Assembly (NCBI GenBank): GCA_041558415.1
Contig: JBFFEY010000056.1
Location: 1-20,444 of the forward strand
Length of the DNA stretch: 20,444 nucleotides
Reading direction: 5' to 3'
From: SG8-39 sp041558415
Lineage (GTDB): Bacteria > Pseudomonadota > Gammaproteobacteria > Burkholderiales > SG8-39
Shown here: positions 7,541 to 15,939 of the stretch, piece after piece
Numbering within the stretch: position 1 is the stretch's first letter
How the letters are laid out: each line of letters begins with the position of its first letter
Notes under the pieces: model-generated
The model's input: the letters and a program-made list of their open reading frames with translations, nothing else
What the model was told of the DNA's origin: nothing
The model's database searches: none
Translations under genes and position numbers: made by a program

Positions 7541-10500
7541 ATGCAATCCGAGACTTCGACCCCGCCGGCGACGCACAATGCGCTGCGCCGCCGCGCGCGC
7601 GGCCTGCCGCTGTCGCTGTGGCGCGTGCTCGAGACGCTTGCCTGGAGCGCGCTGCTGCTGTTCGCCTGCACGCTGATCGCGCTGCGCTACTGGGTGCTGC
7701 CGAACATCGAGGCGCATCGCGAGGTCATCATCGGCGCGTTTTCGCGAGGTCTCGGCCTGCCGGTACGCGTCGGCGGCATCGAGGCGGACTGGCAGGGGCT
7801 CAACCCGCGCGTCAACCTGATCGACGTTCGCGTCTACGACCGGGAAGGACGCGAGGCGCTGGTGCTGCCCGCCGTACACAACGTCGTGTCGTGGCGCTCG
7901 CTGCTCTCGCTGCAGCTGCGCATGCGCTCGCTGATCATCGACGCGCCGCGGCTCGCGGTGCGGCGCGACGCGGCGGGGCGGCTCTACGTCGCCGGTCTGG
8001 AGCTCGCGGCGACGGGCGAGGGCGAGCGCGGCGGCAGCGCCGCCGCATGGATCCTCGGCCAGCGCGAGATCCAGGTGCGCAACGCCGAGATCGAGTGGGT
8101 CGACGTGCAGCGCGGCGCGCCGCCGCTCAAGCTGAGCGCGTTGAACCTGCGCCTGCGCAACGTGGGCGGCGTGCACGCGCTGGGGCTGAACGCGCGCCCG
8201 CCCGAAGGCTTCGGCAGCGCGCTCGTCGTGCGCGCCGAGCTCAAGGGCGGCACCGTCACCGTGCCCTCCAAGTGGAGCGGTCGTCTGTACGCCGAATTCA
8301 GCGGCACCGACCTCTCGGCTTGGCAGCCCTGGGTCGACTATCCCTTCGAGCTGAGCCGCGGTCGCGGTGCGCTGCGCATGTGGGTGACGCTCGGCGCCGG
8401 CCAGCGCGCGCGTACCACGCTCGACCTGCAGCTCTCGCAGGTGTCCGCGCGTGTCGCGCCGACGCTGCCGCGCCTCGAGCTATCGCACCTCGCCGGGCGC
8501 CTCGAGGGGCGCGCGGAAGGCGGCAACTTCGAGCTCAACGCGCGTGACCTCGCGCTGACGCTGGCCGACGGCGAGGCGCTCGCGCCGACCAGCTTTCGCT
8601 TCGCCTGGACGCCGGCCGCCGGCACCGAGGCCGCGCGCGGCGAGCTGAACGCGCTGCGCATCGACCTCGCGCCGCTCGCGCGGCTCGCCGAGTACCTGCC
8701 GTTCTCCGCCGAGCTGCGCACGCGGCTTGCCGAGCTCGCGCCGCGCGGCAGCCTGCGCGAGGTGGCCTTCTCCTGGCGCGGCGAACTGCCGCGCGCGAGC
8801 GACTACCGCGCCCGCCTGCGCTTCGAGGATCTCGGCATGCGGGCCTGGCGCTCGGTACCCGGTTTTGCCGGCATGAGCGGGCGGCTCGAGGCGCAGTCCG
8901 GGCAGGGCCGCGTCGAGCTGCTGTCGCGCGATGCCGGGGTCGACCTGCCGAAGATCTTCCCGCAGCCGCGCATCGCGCTCGATGCGCTGAGCGGGCAGAT
9001 CGAATGGCAGTTTCCCGGGCCCGACACGCTGCGCGTGCGCCTGTCCTCGCTCGCCTTCGGCAACGCGGATCTCGCCGGCACGGCGTTCGGCACCTACGTG
9101 CTCGGCAAGGACGGGCCCGGCGAGATCGATCTGTCGGCCGAGCTGACGCACGCCGACGGCCGGCGCACGGCGAGCAACCTGCCGCTCGCCACCATCATGG
9201 GCGAGAACACGCGTGCCTGGCTGGAGCGCGCGATCGTCGCGGGACGCGCGAGCAACGTGCGCTTCCACCTCAAGGGCGACCTGCGCCGTTTCCCTTTCAC
9301 CGAGCCGGGTGCAGGCCAATTCCTGGTCGCTGCCAAGATCGGCGACGGCGTGATCGACTACGCGGAGGGCTGGCCGAGGATCGAGGCCATCGACGGCGAG
9401 CTGCGCTTCAATCGCGAGCGCCTCGAGGTCACCGGGCAGAGCGCACGCATCCTCGGTGTGCGGCTGGCGAACGTGCGTGTGGCGATTCCGAGCCTGCTCG
9501 CGCCGAGCACCGACCTGCTGATCGAGGGCGACGCCAGGGGGCCGACCAACGCCTTCCTGCGCTTCATCGAGTCCAGCCCGGTACGGCGCATGACGCGCGG
9601 CTTTACGGTCGGCATGCGCGCCGAGGGCGACGGCGAGCTGCAGCTCAAGCTCAAGCTGCCGCTCGCCGATCTCGGCCAGTCGAGCGTCTCGGGCAGCTTC
9701 GGTTTCACGACGCGGCGGCTGTCGGTGAGCAGCGAGCTGCCGCTGCTCGAGGATGTCGCGGCGCAGATCGCGTTCAGCGAATCGGGGCTGCGGCTGCAGA
9801 ATTTCCGCGGCCGTCTGTTGGGCGGACCGTTCGCGATGTCAGGCGGCACGGTGACCGACGGCAGCCTGCGGCTGGTGGCGCAGGGCGAAGCGACGGTCGA
9901 CGCCTTGCGCCCTCTGGTCGCGCATCCCTGGCTGGCGGGCCTGCGCGGCGCCGCGCGCTACGACGCCGAGCTGAGCGCAAATCGCGACGAGGCCAGCTTG
10001 CGCGTGCGCTCCGACCTGAAGGGCGTGGAAAGCAGCCTGCCGGCACCGCTCGCCAAGGGTGCCGAGGACGCGGTGCCGCTCGACCTGAGCGTGCTGCCGC
10101 ACGAAGGCGTCAACTGGCGGCGCGTTTCGGCGAGCCTTGGCAGCATTGCGCGCGCCGAAGTGCTGCGCAGGCCGGCGCCCGGCGAAGATGCCAAGCCGGC
10201 GGCGCAGCCCGCGCCGGCCGATGTGCCGCGCGGCGCGCGCGCGCGCGTGCTGCTCGGTCCGGCGGCCGATGCGCCGCCGCTCGCGCTGCCGACGCACGAG
10301 GGGCTGACGCTGAGCGGCAAGCTCGGGGCGCTCGACCTCGACGCCTGGCGCGCGGCGAGCGGCGGCGCGCCCGGCGGCGGCCGGTCGAAGATCGATCTCG
10401 AGGTCGGCGTGCTGGACCTCTTCGGCAAGCGCCTGCGCCAGGTGGACGTGCGCGCGGGCAGCGACGTCGGCGGCTGGTCGGCCGATGTCGTCGCGGCCGA

Positions 10501-11467
10501 GCTCGAAGGCAACCTTGCCTACCGCTCGGAGGGCGAGGGCCTGCTGGTCGCGCGGCTCAAGCGTTTCCGCGTCCCGGAGGACGCGCCCGGGGTCGGTGCC
10601 GAGATGGCGCGCGGCGAGGTGCGGCGCGCGCTGCCGGCGGTCGACCTGATCGCGGAGCGCTTCGAGGTCGGCGGCCGCGAGCTCGGTCGCGCCGAGATCG
10701 GCGCGCGGCCGGTGCCGGGGGCCTGGGAGATCGACAAGCTGGTGGTGCTCAACCCGCACGGCGAGCTGAACGGCAAGGGCACGCGCAAGTTCACCGAGAG
10801 CGGCCTACGCACCTCGCTTGCCTTCTCGCTCAGGGTGAGCGACGTCGGCAATTACCTCACGCGCATCGGCTACCCGAACATGGTCGAGGGCGCGCGCGCG
10901 CGCGTCGACGGTTCGCTCGCCTGGCGGGGCGAGCCGCAGCGCATCGACTATCCGACGCTGGAGGGCGAGCTGAAGCTGAGCGTCGAGGACGGGCAGTTCC
11001 TCGAGATGGACCCCGGCCTCGGCAAGCTGGTCGGGCTGATCAGCCTGCAGGCGCTGCCCAAGCGCATCACGCTCGATTTCCGCGACGTCTTTTCCGACGG
11101 CTTCAAGTTCGACCGCATCTCGAGCTCGATCGCGACACGGCGCGGCGTCATGTCGACCGAGGACTTCGCAATGCGCGGCCCGGCGGCCGAGATCGACATG
11201 CGCGGGCGCACCGACCTCGCCGCCGAGACGCAGGAACTGCGCGTCAAGATCGTGCCGAGCGTGAGTGATACCGCCTCCGCGGCGGTCGCGATCCTCAACC
11301 CGGCGTTCGGCGCCGCGGCCCTGCTCGCGCAGCGTGTGCTGAAGAATCCGCTCGGACAGATGCTGGCATTCGAATACGAGATCACCGGCAGCTGGTCCGA
11401 TCCGCAGGTGAAAAAGCTCGGCGTCGAGCCGCGACCCGGCGGCGGCGCGTTCGTCGAGAAGCCCTGA
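7541..11467 (+). CDS. yhdP: YhdP family AsmA-like envelope protein
   Basis: A 1308-residue giant protein with one N-terminal membrane anchor (about residues 30-52, after a basic RRRARG stretch). A long periplasmic part follows, made of beta-rich repeats of the AsmA/DUF3971 type. Typical elements: VRVGGIEADWQGLNPRVNL near residues 75-95, GRLYAEFSGTDLSAW, TIMGENTRAWLERAI, and the conserved C-terminal MDPGLGKLVGLISLQALPKR and DFAMRGPAAEIDMRG. Members of this family (YhdP, TamB, AsmA-like) are implicated in bulk phospholipid transport to the outer membrane. E. coli YhdP is of similar length (about 1,270). ATG 7541 is chosen because the membrane anchor follows at a normal distance; GTG 7472 would add 23 Arg/Pro-rich residues. 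The Shine-Dalgarno is weak. Two 15-base GC-dinucleotide runs occur near 10233 and 10890. Confidence 0.92.
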   Translation: MQSETSTPPATHNALRRRARGLPLSLWRVLETLAWSALLLFACTLIALRYWVLPNIEAHREVIIGAFSRGLGLPVRVGGIEADWQGLNPRVNLIDVRVYDREGREALVLPAVHNVVSWRSLLSLQLRMRSLIIDAPRLAVRRDAAGRLYVAGLELAATGEGERGGSAAAWILGQREIQVRNAEIEWVDVQRGAPPLKLSALNLRLRNVGGVHALGLNARPPEGFGSALVVRAELKGGTVTVPSKWSGRLYAEFSGTDLSAWQPWVDYPFELSRGRGALRMWVTLGAGQRARTTLDLQLSQVSARVAPTLPRLELSHLAGRLEGRAEGGNFELNARDLALTLADGEALAPTSFRFAWTPAAGTEAARGELNALRIDLAPLARLAEYLPFSAELRTRLAELAPRGSLREVAFSWRGELPRASDYRARLRFEDLGMRAWRSVPGFAGMSGRLEAQSGQGRVELLSRDAGVDLPKIFPQPRIALDALSGQIEWQFPGPDTLRVRLSSLAFGNADLAGTAFGTYVLGKDGPGEIDLSAELTHADGRRTASNLPLATIMGENTRAWLERAIVAGRASNVRFHLKGDLRRFPFTEPGAGQFLVAAKIGDGVIDYAEGWPRIEAIDGELRFNRERLEVTGQSARILGVRLANVRVAIPSLLAPSTDLLIEGDARGPTNAFLRFIESSPVRRMTRGFTVGMRAEGDGELQLKLKLPLADLGQSSVSGSFGFTTRRLSVSSELPLLEDVAAQIAFSESGLRLQNFRGRLLGGPFAMSGGTVTDGSLRLVAQGEATVDALRPLVAHPWLAGLRGAARYDAELSANRDEASLRVRSDLKGVESSLPAPLAKGAEDAVPLDLSVLPHEGVNWRRVSASLGSIARAEVLRRPAPGEDAKPAAQPAPADVPRGARARVLLGPAADAPPLALPTHEGLTLSGKLGALDLDAWRAASGGAPGGGRSKIDLEVGVLDLFGKRLRQVDVRAGSDVGGWSADVVAAELEGNLAYRSEGEGLLVARLKRFRVPEDAPGVGAEMARGEVRRALPAVDLIAERFEVGGRELGRAEIGARPVPGAWEIDKLVVLNPHGELNGKGTRKFTESGLRTSLAFSLRVSDVGNYLTRIGYPNMVEGARARVDGSLAWRGEPQRIDYPTLEGELKLSVEDGQFLEMDPGLGKLVGLISLQALPKRITLDFRDVFSDGFKFDRISSSIATRRGVMSTEDFAMRGPAAEIDMRGRTDLAAETQELRVKIVPSVSDTASAAVAILNPAFGAAALLAQRVLKNPLGQMLAFEYEITGSWSDPQVKKLGVEPRPGGGAFVEKP

Positions 11468-11561
11468 TGCCGGCTGCCGCGCGCGGCGGCGAAGCGCCGC
11501 GCAACGCGGCCGCAGGCGGCGCGGCCAATTTGTTACGCTATCCGCCGAGGAGACCCCGACC
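11468..11561 (+). other. yhdP-tldD spacer with stacked GC palindromes
   Basis: The spacer holds a perfect 12-base palindrome at 11476-11487 and a perfect 6-base-pair stem with CAA loop at 11496-11510. More GCCGC/GCGGC repeats run to 11525, followed by AATTTGTTA. This could be a weak transcription terminator or attenuator in front of tldD. There is no proper U-tract, so the role is unproven. TACGCT at 11534-11539 is a poor -10 candidate. Confidence 0.35.
11547..11552 (+). promoter_or_regulatory. Shine-Dalgarno GAGGAG for tldD
   Basis: GAGGAG nine bases before ATG 11562; it fixes that start. Confidence 0.65.
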
Positions 11562-13022
11562 ATGACACAGGCTTCCGCGACCGCCGACCCGCTGCTCGAA
11601 ATCGCCGAGCAGCGCCTGCTGGCGCCGTTCGACCTCGAGTCCGCAGCGCTGGCGCGCGTGTTTGGCGTGCTCGGCGCGCACCGCATCGACGACGCCGACC
11701 TGTACTTCCAGGCCACCCAGTCGGAGAGCTGGAGCCTGGAGGAGGGCATCGTCAAGTCGGGCAGCTTCTCGATCGAGTGCGGCGTCGGCGTGCGCGCGAT
11801 CGCGGGCGAGAAGACCGCCTTCGCCTACTCCGACGAGATCAGCCTCAATGCGCTCGACGACGCGGCGCGCGCGACGCGCGCCATCGCCCGCGCCGGGCAG
11901 AACCGCCGCGTGCAGGTGGTGCCGCGCCATGCGGTACCCGTGCCGCTCTATCCGCAGGCCGATCCGCTCGCCTCGCTCGAGGCGGCGCAGAAGGTGGCGC
12001 TGCTCGAGCGGCTCGAGCGGCTGTGCCGCGCACGCGACCCGCGCATCACCCAGGTCATGGCGCACCTCGGCGGCGAGCACGAGGTGGTGCTGATCGCGCG
12101 CGCGGACGGCTCGATCGCCGCCGACGTGCGGCCGCTGGTGCGGCTGTCGGTGCAGGTGATCGCCGAAGCCAACGGCCGGCGCGAGTCCGGCAGCGCCGGC
12201 GGCGGCGGGCGCAGCGACTACGCGCACTTCACCGAGGACGTGCTCGCCGATTACGCCGAGCGCGCGGTGTCGCAGGCCCTCACCAACCTCGAGGCGGTGC
12301 CGGCGCCGGCCGGCACGATGAGCGTCGTGCTCGGGCCGGGCTGGCCGGGGATCCTGCTGCACGAAGCGATCGGCCACGGCCTGGAGGGCGACTTCAACCG
12401 CAAGGGCAGCTCGGCCTTCGCCGGGCGCCTCGGCGAGCGCGTCGCCGCGCCCGGCGTCACGGTGGTCGACGACGGCACGATCCCGCTGCGGCGCGGCTCG
12501 CTCACCGTCGACGACGAAGGCACGCCGGCGCAGCGCACCGTGCTGATCGAGGACGGCGTGCTGCGCGGCTTCCTGCAGGACCGCATGAACGCGCGCCTCA
12601 TGAAGATGAAGCCGACCGGCAACGGACGACGCGAGTCCTTTGCTCACGTCACGCTGCCGCGCATGACCAATACCTACATGCTCGCCGGGCCGCACGATCC
12701 GCGCGAGATCATCGCCAGCGTGAAGAAGGGCCTCTACGCCAGCAACTTCGGCGGCGGCCAGGTCGACATCACCAACGGCAAGTTCGTGTTCTCCACCGCC
12801 GAGGCCTACCTGATCGAGGACGGCAAGGTGACGCGGCCGGTGAAGGGCGCGATGCTGATCGGCAACGGACCGGATGCGCTGACGCGCGTGGCGATGGTCG
12901 GCAGCGACATGAAGCTCGACACCGGCGTGGGCACCTGCGGCAAGGAAGGCCAGTCGGTGCCGGTGGGCGTCGGCCAGCCGACGCTGCGCATCGACGGCCT
13001 GACCGTGGGCGGCACCGGATAG
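11562..13022 (+). CDS. tldD: Metalloprotease TldD
   Basis: A 486-residue member of the TldD/PmbA (U62-type) family. TldD and TldE together form a zinc protease that degrades unfolded or leader peptides in the cytoplasm, for example in microcin B17 maturation and CcdA turnover. The active-site motif HEAIGH is present (His267, Glu268, His272) in GILLHEAIGHGLEGD. Other family segments are SGSFSIECGVGVRAI, the RMTNTYMLAG region, and the C-terminal GNGPDALTRVAMVGSDMKLDTG and TCGKEGQSVPVGVGQP. The third zinc ligand is expected to be the Cys in TCGKEGQ. ATG 11562 follows GAGGAG at nine bases. It lies 94 bases downstream of yhdP, as in the enterobacterial yhdP-tldD order, and 10 bases before the CoA-transferase alpha gene. 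The partner TldE/PmbA is not in this window. Confidence 0.96.
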   Translation: MTQASATADPLLEIAEQRLLAPFDLESAALARVFGVLGAHRIDDADLYFQATQSESWSLEEGIVKSGSFSIECGVGVRAIAGEKTAFAYSDEISLNALDDAARATRAIARAGQNRRVQVVPRHAVPVPLYPQADPLASLEAAQKVALLERLERLCRARDPRITQVMAHLGGEHEVVLIARADGSIAADVRPLVRLSVQVIAEANGRRESGSAGGGGRSDYAHFTEDVLADYAERAVSQALTNLEAVPAPAGTMSVVLGPGWPGILLHEAIGHGLEGDFNRKGSSAFAGRLGERVAAPGVTVVDDGTIPLRRGSLTVDDEGTPAQRTVLIEDGVLRGFLQDRMNARLMKMKPTGNGRRESFAHVTLPRMTNTYMLAGPHDPREIIASVKKGLYASNFGGGQVDITNGKFVFSTAEAYLIEDGKVTRPVKGAMLIGNGPDALTRVAMVGSDMKLDTGVGTCGKEGQSVPVGVGQPTLRIDGLTVGGTG

Positions 13023-13032
13023 CGAACGCGCC

Positions 13033-13884
13033 GTGCTCGACAACGCGCTGCCGTCGAACCAGACCGAATTCCTCGCCGACGCCGAGGCGATCGCGGCGCG
13101 CATCGCCGACGGCGCGCAGCTCGCGCTGCCGCCGGACTACTCGCTCGTCGCCATGGAGGTGGTGCGCGCGCTGGTGCGCCGCCGGGCGAAGAACCTGCGG
13201 CTGCTCGGCGTGCCGGTACTCGGCTTCTGCGCCGAGCTGCTGATCGGCGCGGGCTGCGTCGCCGAGGTCGAGACCAGCGCAGTCTCACTCGGCGAGGCGG
13301 GGCTCGCGCCGCGCTTTTCCGAGGCGGTCGAGCAGGGACGGCTGCGCGTGATCGACGCCACCTGCCCGATGGTGCACGCGGGTTTGCAGGCGGCGGAGAA
13401 GGGTGTGCCGTTCATGCCGTTGCGCGGCGTGATCGGCTCGGACCTCACACAGCGTCGCGCCGACTGGAAGACGCTCGACAATCCCTTCGCGGCGAACGAC
13501 GCGCTGATCGTCGCCAAGGCGATCCAGCCCGACGTCGCGCTGTTCCACGCGCGCTGGGCCGACGACGCCGGCAACGTCTGGCTCGGTCGCCGGCGCGAGC
13601 TGGTGACCATCGCACACGCCGCGAAATCGACCTATGTCAGCTACGAGTACAAGCGCGCCGGCGACATGCTGGAAGACGAGCTGCTCGCGCCGGGCGTGCT
13701 CGCCGCGGTGTACGTCACCGGTGTCGCGCCGGCGCCGCGCGGCGCCTGGCCGCTCGGCGTGCTCGACGAATACCCGATCGACGACGCGCATGTTCTCGAG
13801 TATGCGCGCCTGGCGAGGACGCCCGAAGGCTTCCAGCGCTACCTCGACAGCTACGTGCTGAAGTTCGCCGTCACCGCACGCTAG
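13033..13884 (+). CDS. Class I CoA-transferase-like alpha subunit (glutaconate CoA-transferase A / IpdA-like)
   Basis: A 283-residue protein resembling the alpha subunit of glutaconate CoA-transferase and the IpdA ring-opening CoA hydrolase of steroid degradation. Matching pattern: LRLLGVPVLGFCAELLIGAGCV (residues 56-77, start of the Rossmann-like fold), then SLGEAGLAPRFSEAVEQG, then AAEKGVPFMPLRGVIGSDL, and the strand QPDVALFHARWADDAGNVWL. A GctA-like segment reading E-T is RVIDATCP here. The substrate cannot be predicted. The GTG start at 13033 lies 10 bases after tldD; no Shine-Dalgarno is visible. The TAG stop is followed at once by the ATG of the beta subunit, as expected for a heteromeric enzyme. 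No beta-oxidation or steroid genes lie nearby. Confidence 0.82.
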   Translation: MLDNALPSNQTEFLADAEAIAARIADGAQLALPPDYSLVAMEVVRALVRRRAKNLRLLGVPVLGFCAELLIGAGCVAEVETSAVSLGEAGLAPRFSEAVEQGRLRVIDATCPMVHAGLQAAEKGVPFMPLRGVIGSDLTQRRADWKTLDNPFAANDALIVAKAIQPDVALFHARWADDAGNVWLGRRRELVTIAHAAKSTYVSYEYKRAGDMLEDELLAPGVLAAVYVTGVAPAPRGAWPLGVLDEYPIDDAHVLEYARLARTPEGFQRYLDSYVLKFAVTAR

Positions 13885-14601
13885 ATGGGCTACGCGATCG
13901 AGGAGCTGCTCGCCTGCGCGATTGCGCGCCTCATTGGCGAGGCGGCGCACGTCGCGGTCGGCGCCGCCTCGCCGATTCCGGCAACCGCGTGCTACCTGCT
14001 GCGCGCGCAGCATGGCTCTCAACCGCGCCTGTCGCTCCTGCACCGGCGCCGCGGCAACCCGTTCAGCGACGGTTCGCGCGAGATCTTCGACCTCGCCGGG
14101 CAGGGGCGGATCGACGTCTTCTTCCTCGGCGGCGCGCAGATCGACGGCGAGGCGAACATCAACCTGGTGGAGGCCGAGGGGCGCCGCTTTCCCGGCTCCT
14201 TCGGCTCGGCGTTCATGTACTTCGCCGCGCGGCGCACCATCCTGTTTCGCGAGGAGCATTCGCCGCGCGTGCTGGTGAAAAAGGTCGAGTTCGTCTCGGC
14301 GCCCGGCTGGAGCCCGCCGGGCCTGTGGCGGCGCGGCGGGCCGCAGGCGCTCGTCACCGGCAAGGCGCTGTTCGCCTGGCAGGCGGACAAAAGACGCTTT
14401 CGCCTGGAGAGCGTGCACCCGGGTGTGACGGCCGAGGCGGTGCGCGCGGCGACCGGCTTCGACTACGACGCGCCGGCGGGAGTGCCGACGACGCCGGCGC
14501 CGACGGCCGAAGAGCTGGCGCTGCTGCGCGGGCCGGTGGCCGCCGAGATCGCGCCGAACTATCCGGCGTTCGCGAGCAAGGTCTGGGGCATTGCGGCATG
14601 A
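13885..14601 (+). CDS. Class I CoA-transferase-like beta subunit (IpdB/GctB-like)
   Basis: A 238-residue partner of the alpha subunit just upstream. Family segments: AHVAVGAASPIPATACYLLRA (residues 21-41), the strand RIDVFFLGGAQIDGEANINLV (75-95), the Gly-rich GSFGSAF (104-110), RRTILFREEHSPRVLVKKVEFVSAPGW, and VTGKALFAW. Class I CoA-transferases carry the catalytic Glu in the beta subunit shortly after the second strand, near residue 50. Here that stretch (47-58) contains HRRRGNP and no Glu; the first Glu after it is residue 66. This suggests a hydrolase like IpdAB or another altered activity; it is an inference from an alignment by eye. The ATG at 13885 directly follows the alpha stop, and the 3' end overlaps the VOC gene by 4 bases (ATGA). 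Confidence 0.82.
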   Translation: MGYAIEELLACAIARLIGEAAHVAVGAASPIPATACYLLRAQHGSQPRLSLLHRRRGNPFSDGSREIFDLAGQGRIDVFFLGGAQIDGEANINLVEAEGRRFPGSFGSAFMYFAARRTILFREEHSPRVLVKKVEFVSAPGWSPPGLWRRGGPQALVTGKALFAWQADKRRFRLESVHPGVTAEAVRAATGFDYDAPAGVPTTPAPTAEELALLRGPVAAEIAPNYPAFASKVWGIAA

Positions 14602-15452
14602 GCTTCAACCGCGCCACGCAAGACGTCGGCAACATCGCGCTGCTCGAGCACGTCAACCTGACGCAGCCCGACCAGGGCCCGACGACCCTGTTCTATATCG
14701 TCGCGCTCGGCGGCACGCGCGATCCCTACCTGATGGTCGGCCTCGACAACATGTGGGTCAACTTCGGCCGCCAGCAGCTGCACATGCCGAGCCGCGATCC
14801 GCAGCCGCAGCGTCTGCGCGGCACGATGGGCTTCGTCGTGCCCGACCTGGAAGCGCTCAAGGCGCGTCTCGTGCGCGTTGCGCCGCGCCTCGCGGGAACG
14901 CAGTTCGCCTGGCGCGACTGCGGCACGCACGTCGAGGCGAGCTGCCCCTGGGGCAACCGCGTGCGCTGCCACGCGCCGGCGCCCGAGTATGGCGACGCCG
15001 AGCTGGCGCTGGCCTACGTCGAATTCGACGTGCCGCCGGGCAGCGCGGCGGGCATTGCCCGCTTTTACACCGAGATCATGGGCGCGCCGGCGACGGTGGA
15101 GAAGGGCAGTGCACGCGTGCCGGTGGGCCGCGGCCAGGCGCTGGTCTTCACCGAAACGGCGCAGGCAATCCCGCCTTACGACGGCCATCACCTGCAGGTC
15201 TACATCGCCGACTTTTCCGGCCCCTACGAAAAGCTCAAGGCGCGCGGCCTCATCACGCTCGAGACCGACGCGCACGAGTGGCGCTTCCGGCAGATCGTCG
15301 ATCCGGACGGCGGGGCGGCGCTGTTCGAAATCGAGCACGAGGTGCGCAGCCTCCTGCATCCGCTCTACGGACGGCCGCTGGTGAACCGCAACCCGGCGCA
15401 GAGCAACAGCCGCTACGTGCGCGGGCAGGACGCGTTTCGAGGAACCTACTAG
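14598..15452 (+). CDS. Two-module VOC (glyoxalase/dioxygenase superfamily) protein
   Basis: A 284-residue protein with two vicinal-oxygen-chelate modules, about residues 12-128 and 137-250. Module 1 shows LLEHVNLTQP (His18), WVNFGRQQLHMP (His62) and GTMGFVVPDLEALKARL. Module 2 shows LAYVEFDVPPGSAAGIARFYTEIMGAP, DGHHLQVYIADFSGPYEKLKARG (His197/198) and VDPDGGAALFEIEHE (Glu244/246). The superfamily includes glyoxalases, extradiol dioxygenases and epimerases. The first metal His of module 2 seems replaced by Tyr140, so standard dioxygenase activity cannot be assumed. No signal peptide is present; it is probably cytoplasmic. ATG 14598 overlaps the beta-subunit stop, which suggests action in the same pathway. 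It is followed one base later by the retropepsin-like gene, whose Shine-Dalgarno lies inside this reading frame. Confidence 0.78.
   Translation: MSFNRATQDVGNIALLEHVNLTQPDQGPTTLFYIVALGGTRDPYLMVGLDNMWVNFGRQQLHMPSRDPQPQRLRGTMGFVVPDLEALKARLVRVAPRLAGTQFAWRDCGTHVEASCPWGNRVRCHAPAPEYGDAELALAYVEFDVPPGSAAGIARFYTEIMGAPATVEKGSARVPVGRGQALVFTETAQAIPPYDGHHLQVYIADFSGPYEKLKARGLITLETDAHEWRFRQIVDPDGGAALFEIEHEVRSLLHPLYGRPLVNRNPAQSNSRYVRGQDAFRGTY
15439..15444 (+). promoter_or_regulatory. Shine-Dalgarno GAGGAA for retropepsin-like gene
   Basis: GAGGAA inside the end of the VOC gene, nine bases before ATG 15454. It supports that start and co-transcription with the VOC gene. Confidence 0.55.
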
Positions 15453-15453
15453 G

Positions 15454-15939
15454 ATGCGCGTGCTCGCCGCAGGGCTGTTCGGGCTGGCGCTTTGCGCGCA
15501 GGCGGAAGCGCCGAAGATCGTCGGCTGGATCGAGCCGGTGACGCTCGCCGGCGGGCAGCTCGCGCTCGAGGCGAAGCTCGACACCGGCGCCGACGTCTCT
15601 TCGCTCGACGCACGCGACATCCGGATCGCCGAGCGCGACGGCCGCAGCTGGGTGTCGTTCGCGGTGCCCGACCGCAAGGGCCGGCGCCTGCGCATCGAGC
15701 GCCCGCTCGAGCGCATGATGGAGATCAAGAAGGCCTCGGGCGGCAGCCAGGACCGGCCGGTGGTGCAGCTCAAGGTCTGCCTCGACGGCGTCGAGCGCCT
15801 GACCATGGTGAATCTGGTCGACCGCAGCAAGCTGTCGACGCCGATGCTGATCGGGCGCAGTTTTCTCGAGGGACACTTCGCGGTCGATTCGGCGCGCAGC
15901 CGCACCACCGAGCCGAACTGCGCGGGTGCCGCGAAATGA
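15454..15939 (+). CDS. Retropepsin-like aspartic protease family protein (RimB-like, 'ATP-dependent zinc protease' in older annotation)
   Basis: A 161-residue secreted protein. Residues 1-17 form a signal peptide ending in AQA, so the mature protein should be periplasmic. The core has the retropepsin hallmark KLDTGADVSSLDA with Asp43-Thr44-Gly45-Ala46. The strand PVVQLKVCLDG follows, and then MLIGRSFLEGHFAVD (about 131-145), matching the hydrophobic-hydrophobic-G-R segment of aspartic protease folds. With only one DTGA it would act as a homodimer. Databases long called this family (PF05618 type) an ATP-dependent zinc protease; no zinc motif is visible. It is encoded first in a triad with an inactive transglutaminase-7TM protein and an ATP-grasp ligase, overlapping the former by 4 bases. 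It may trim or process what the ligase makes; that role is inferred. Confidence 0.87.
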   Translation: MRVLAAGLFGLALCAQAEAPKIVGWIEPVTLAGGQLALEAKLDTGADVSSLDARDIRIAERDGRSWVSFAVPDRKGRRLRIERPLERMMEIKKASGGSQDRPVVQLKVCLDGVERLTMVNLVDRSKLSTPMLIGRSFLEGHFAVDSARSRTTEPNCAGAAK

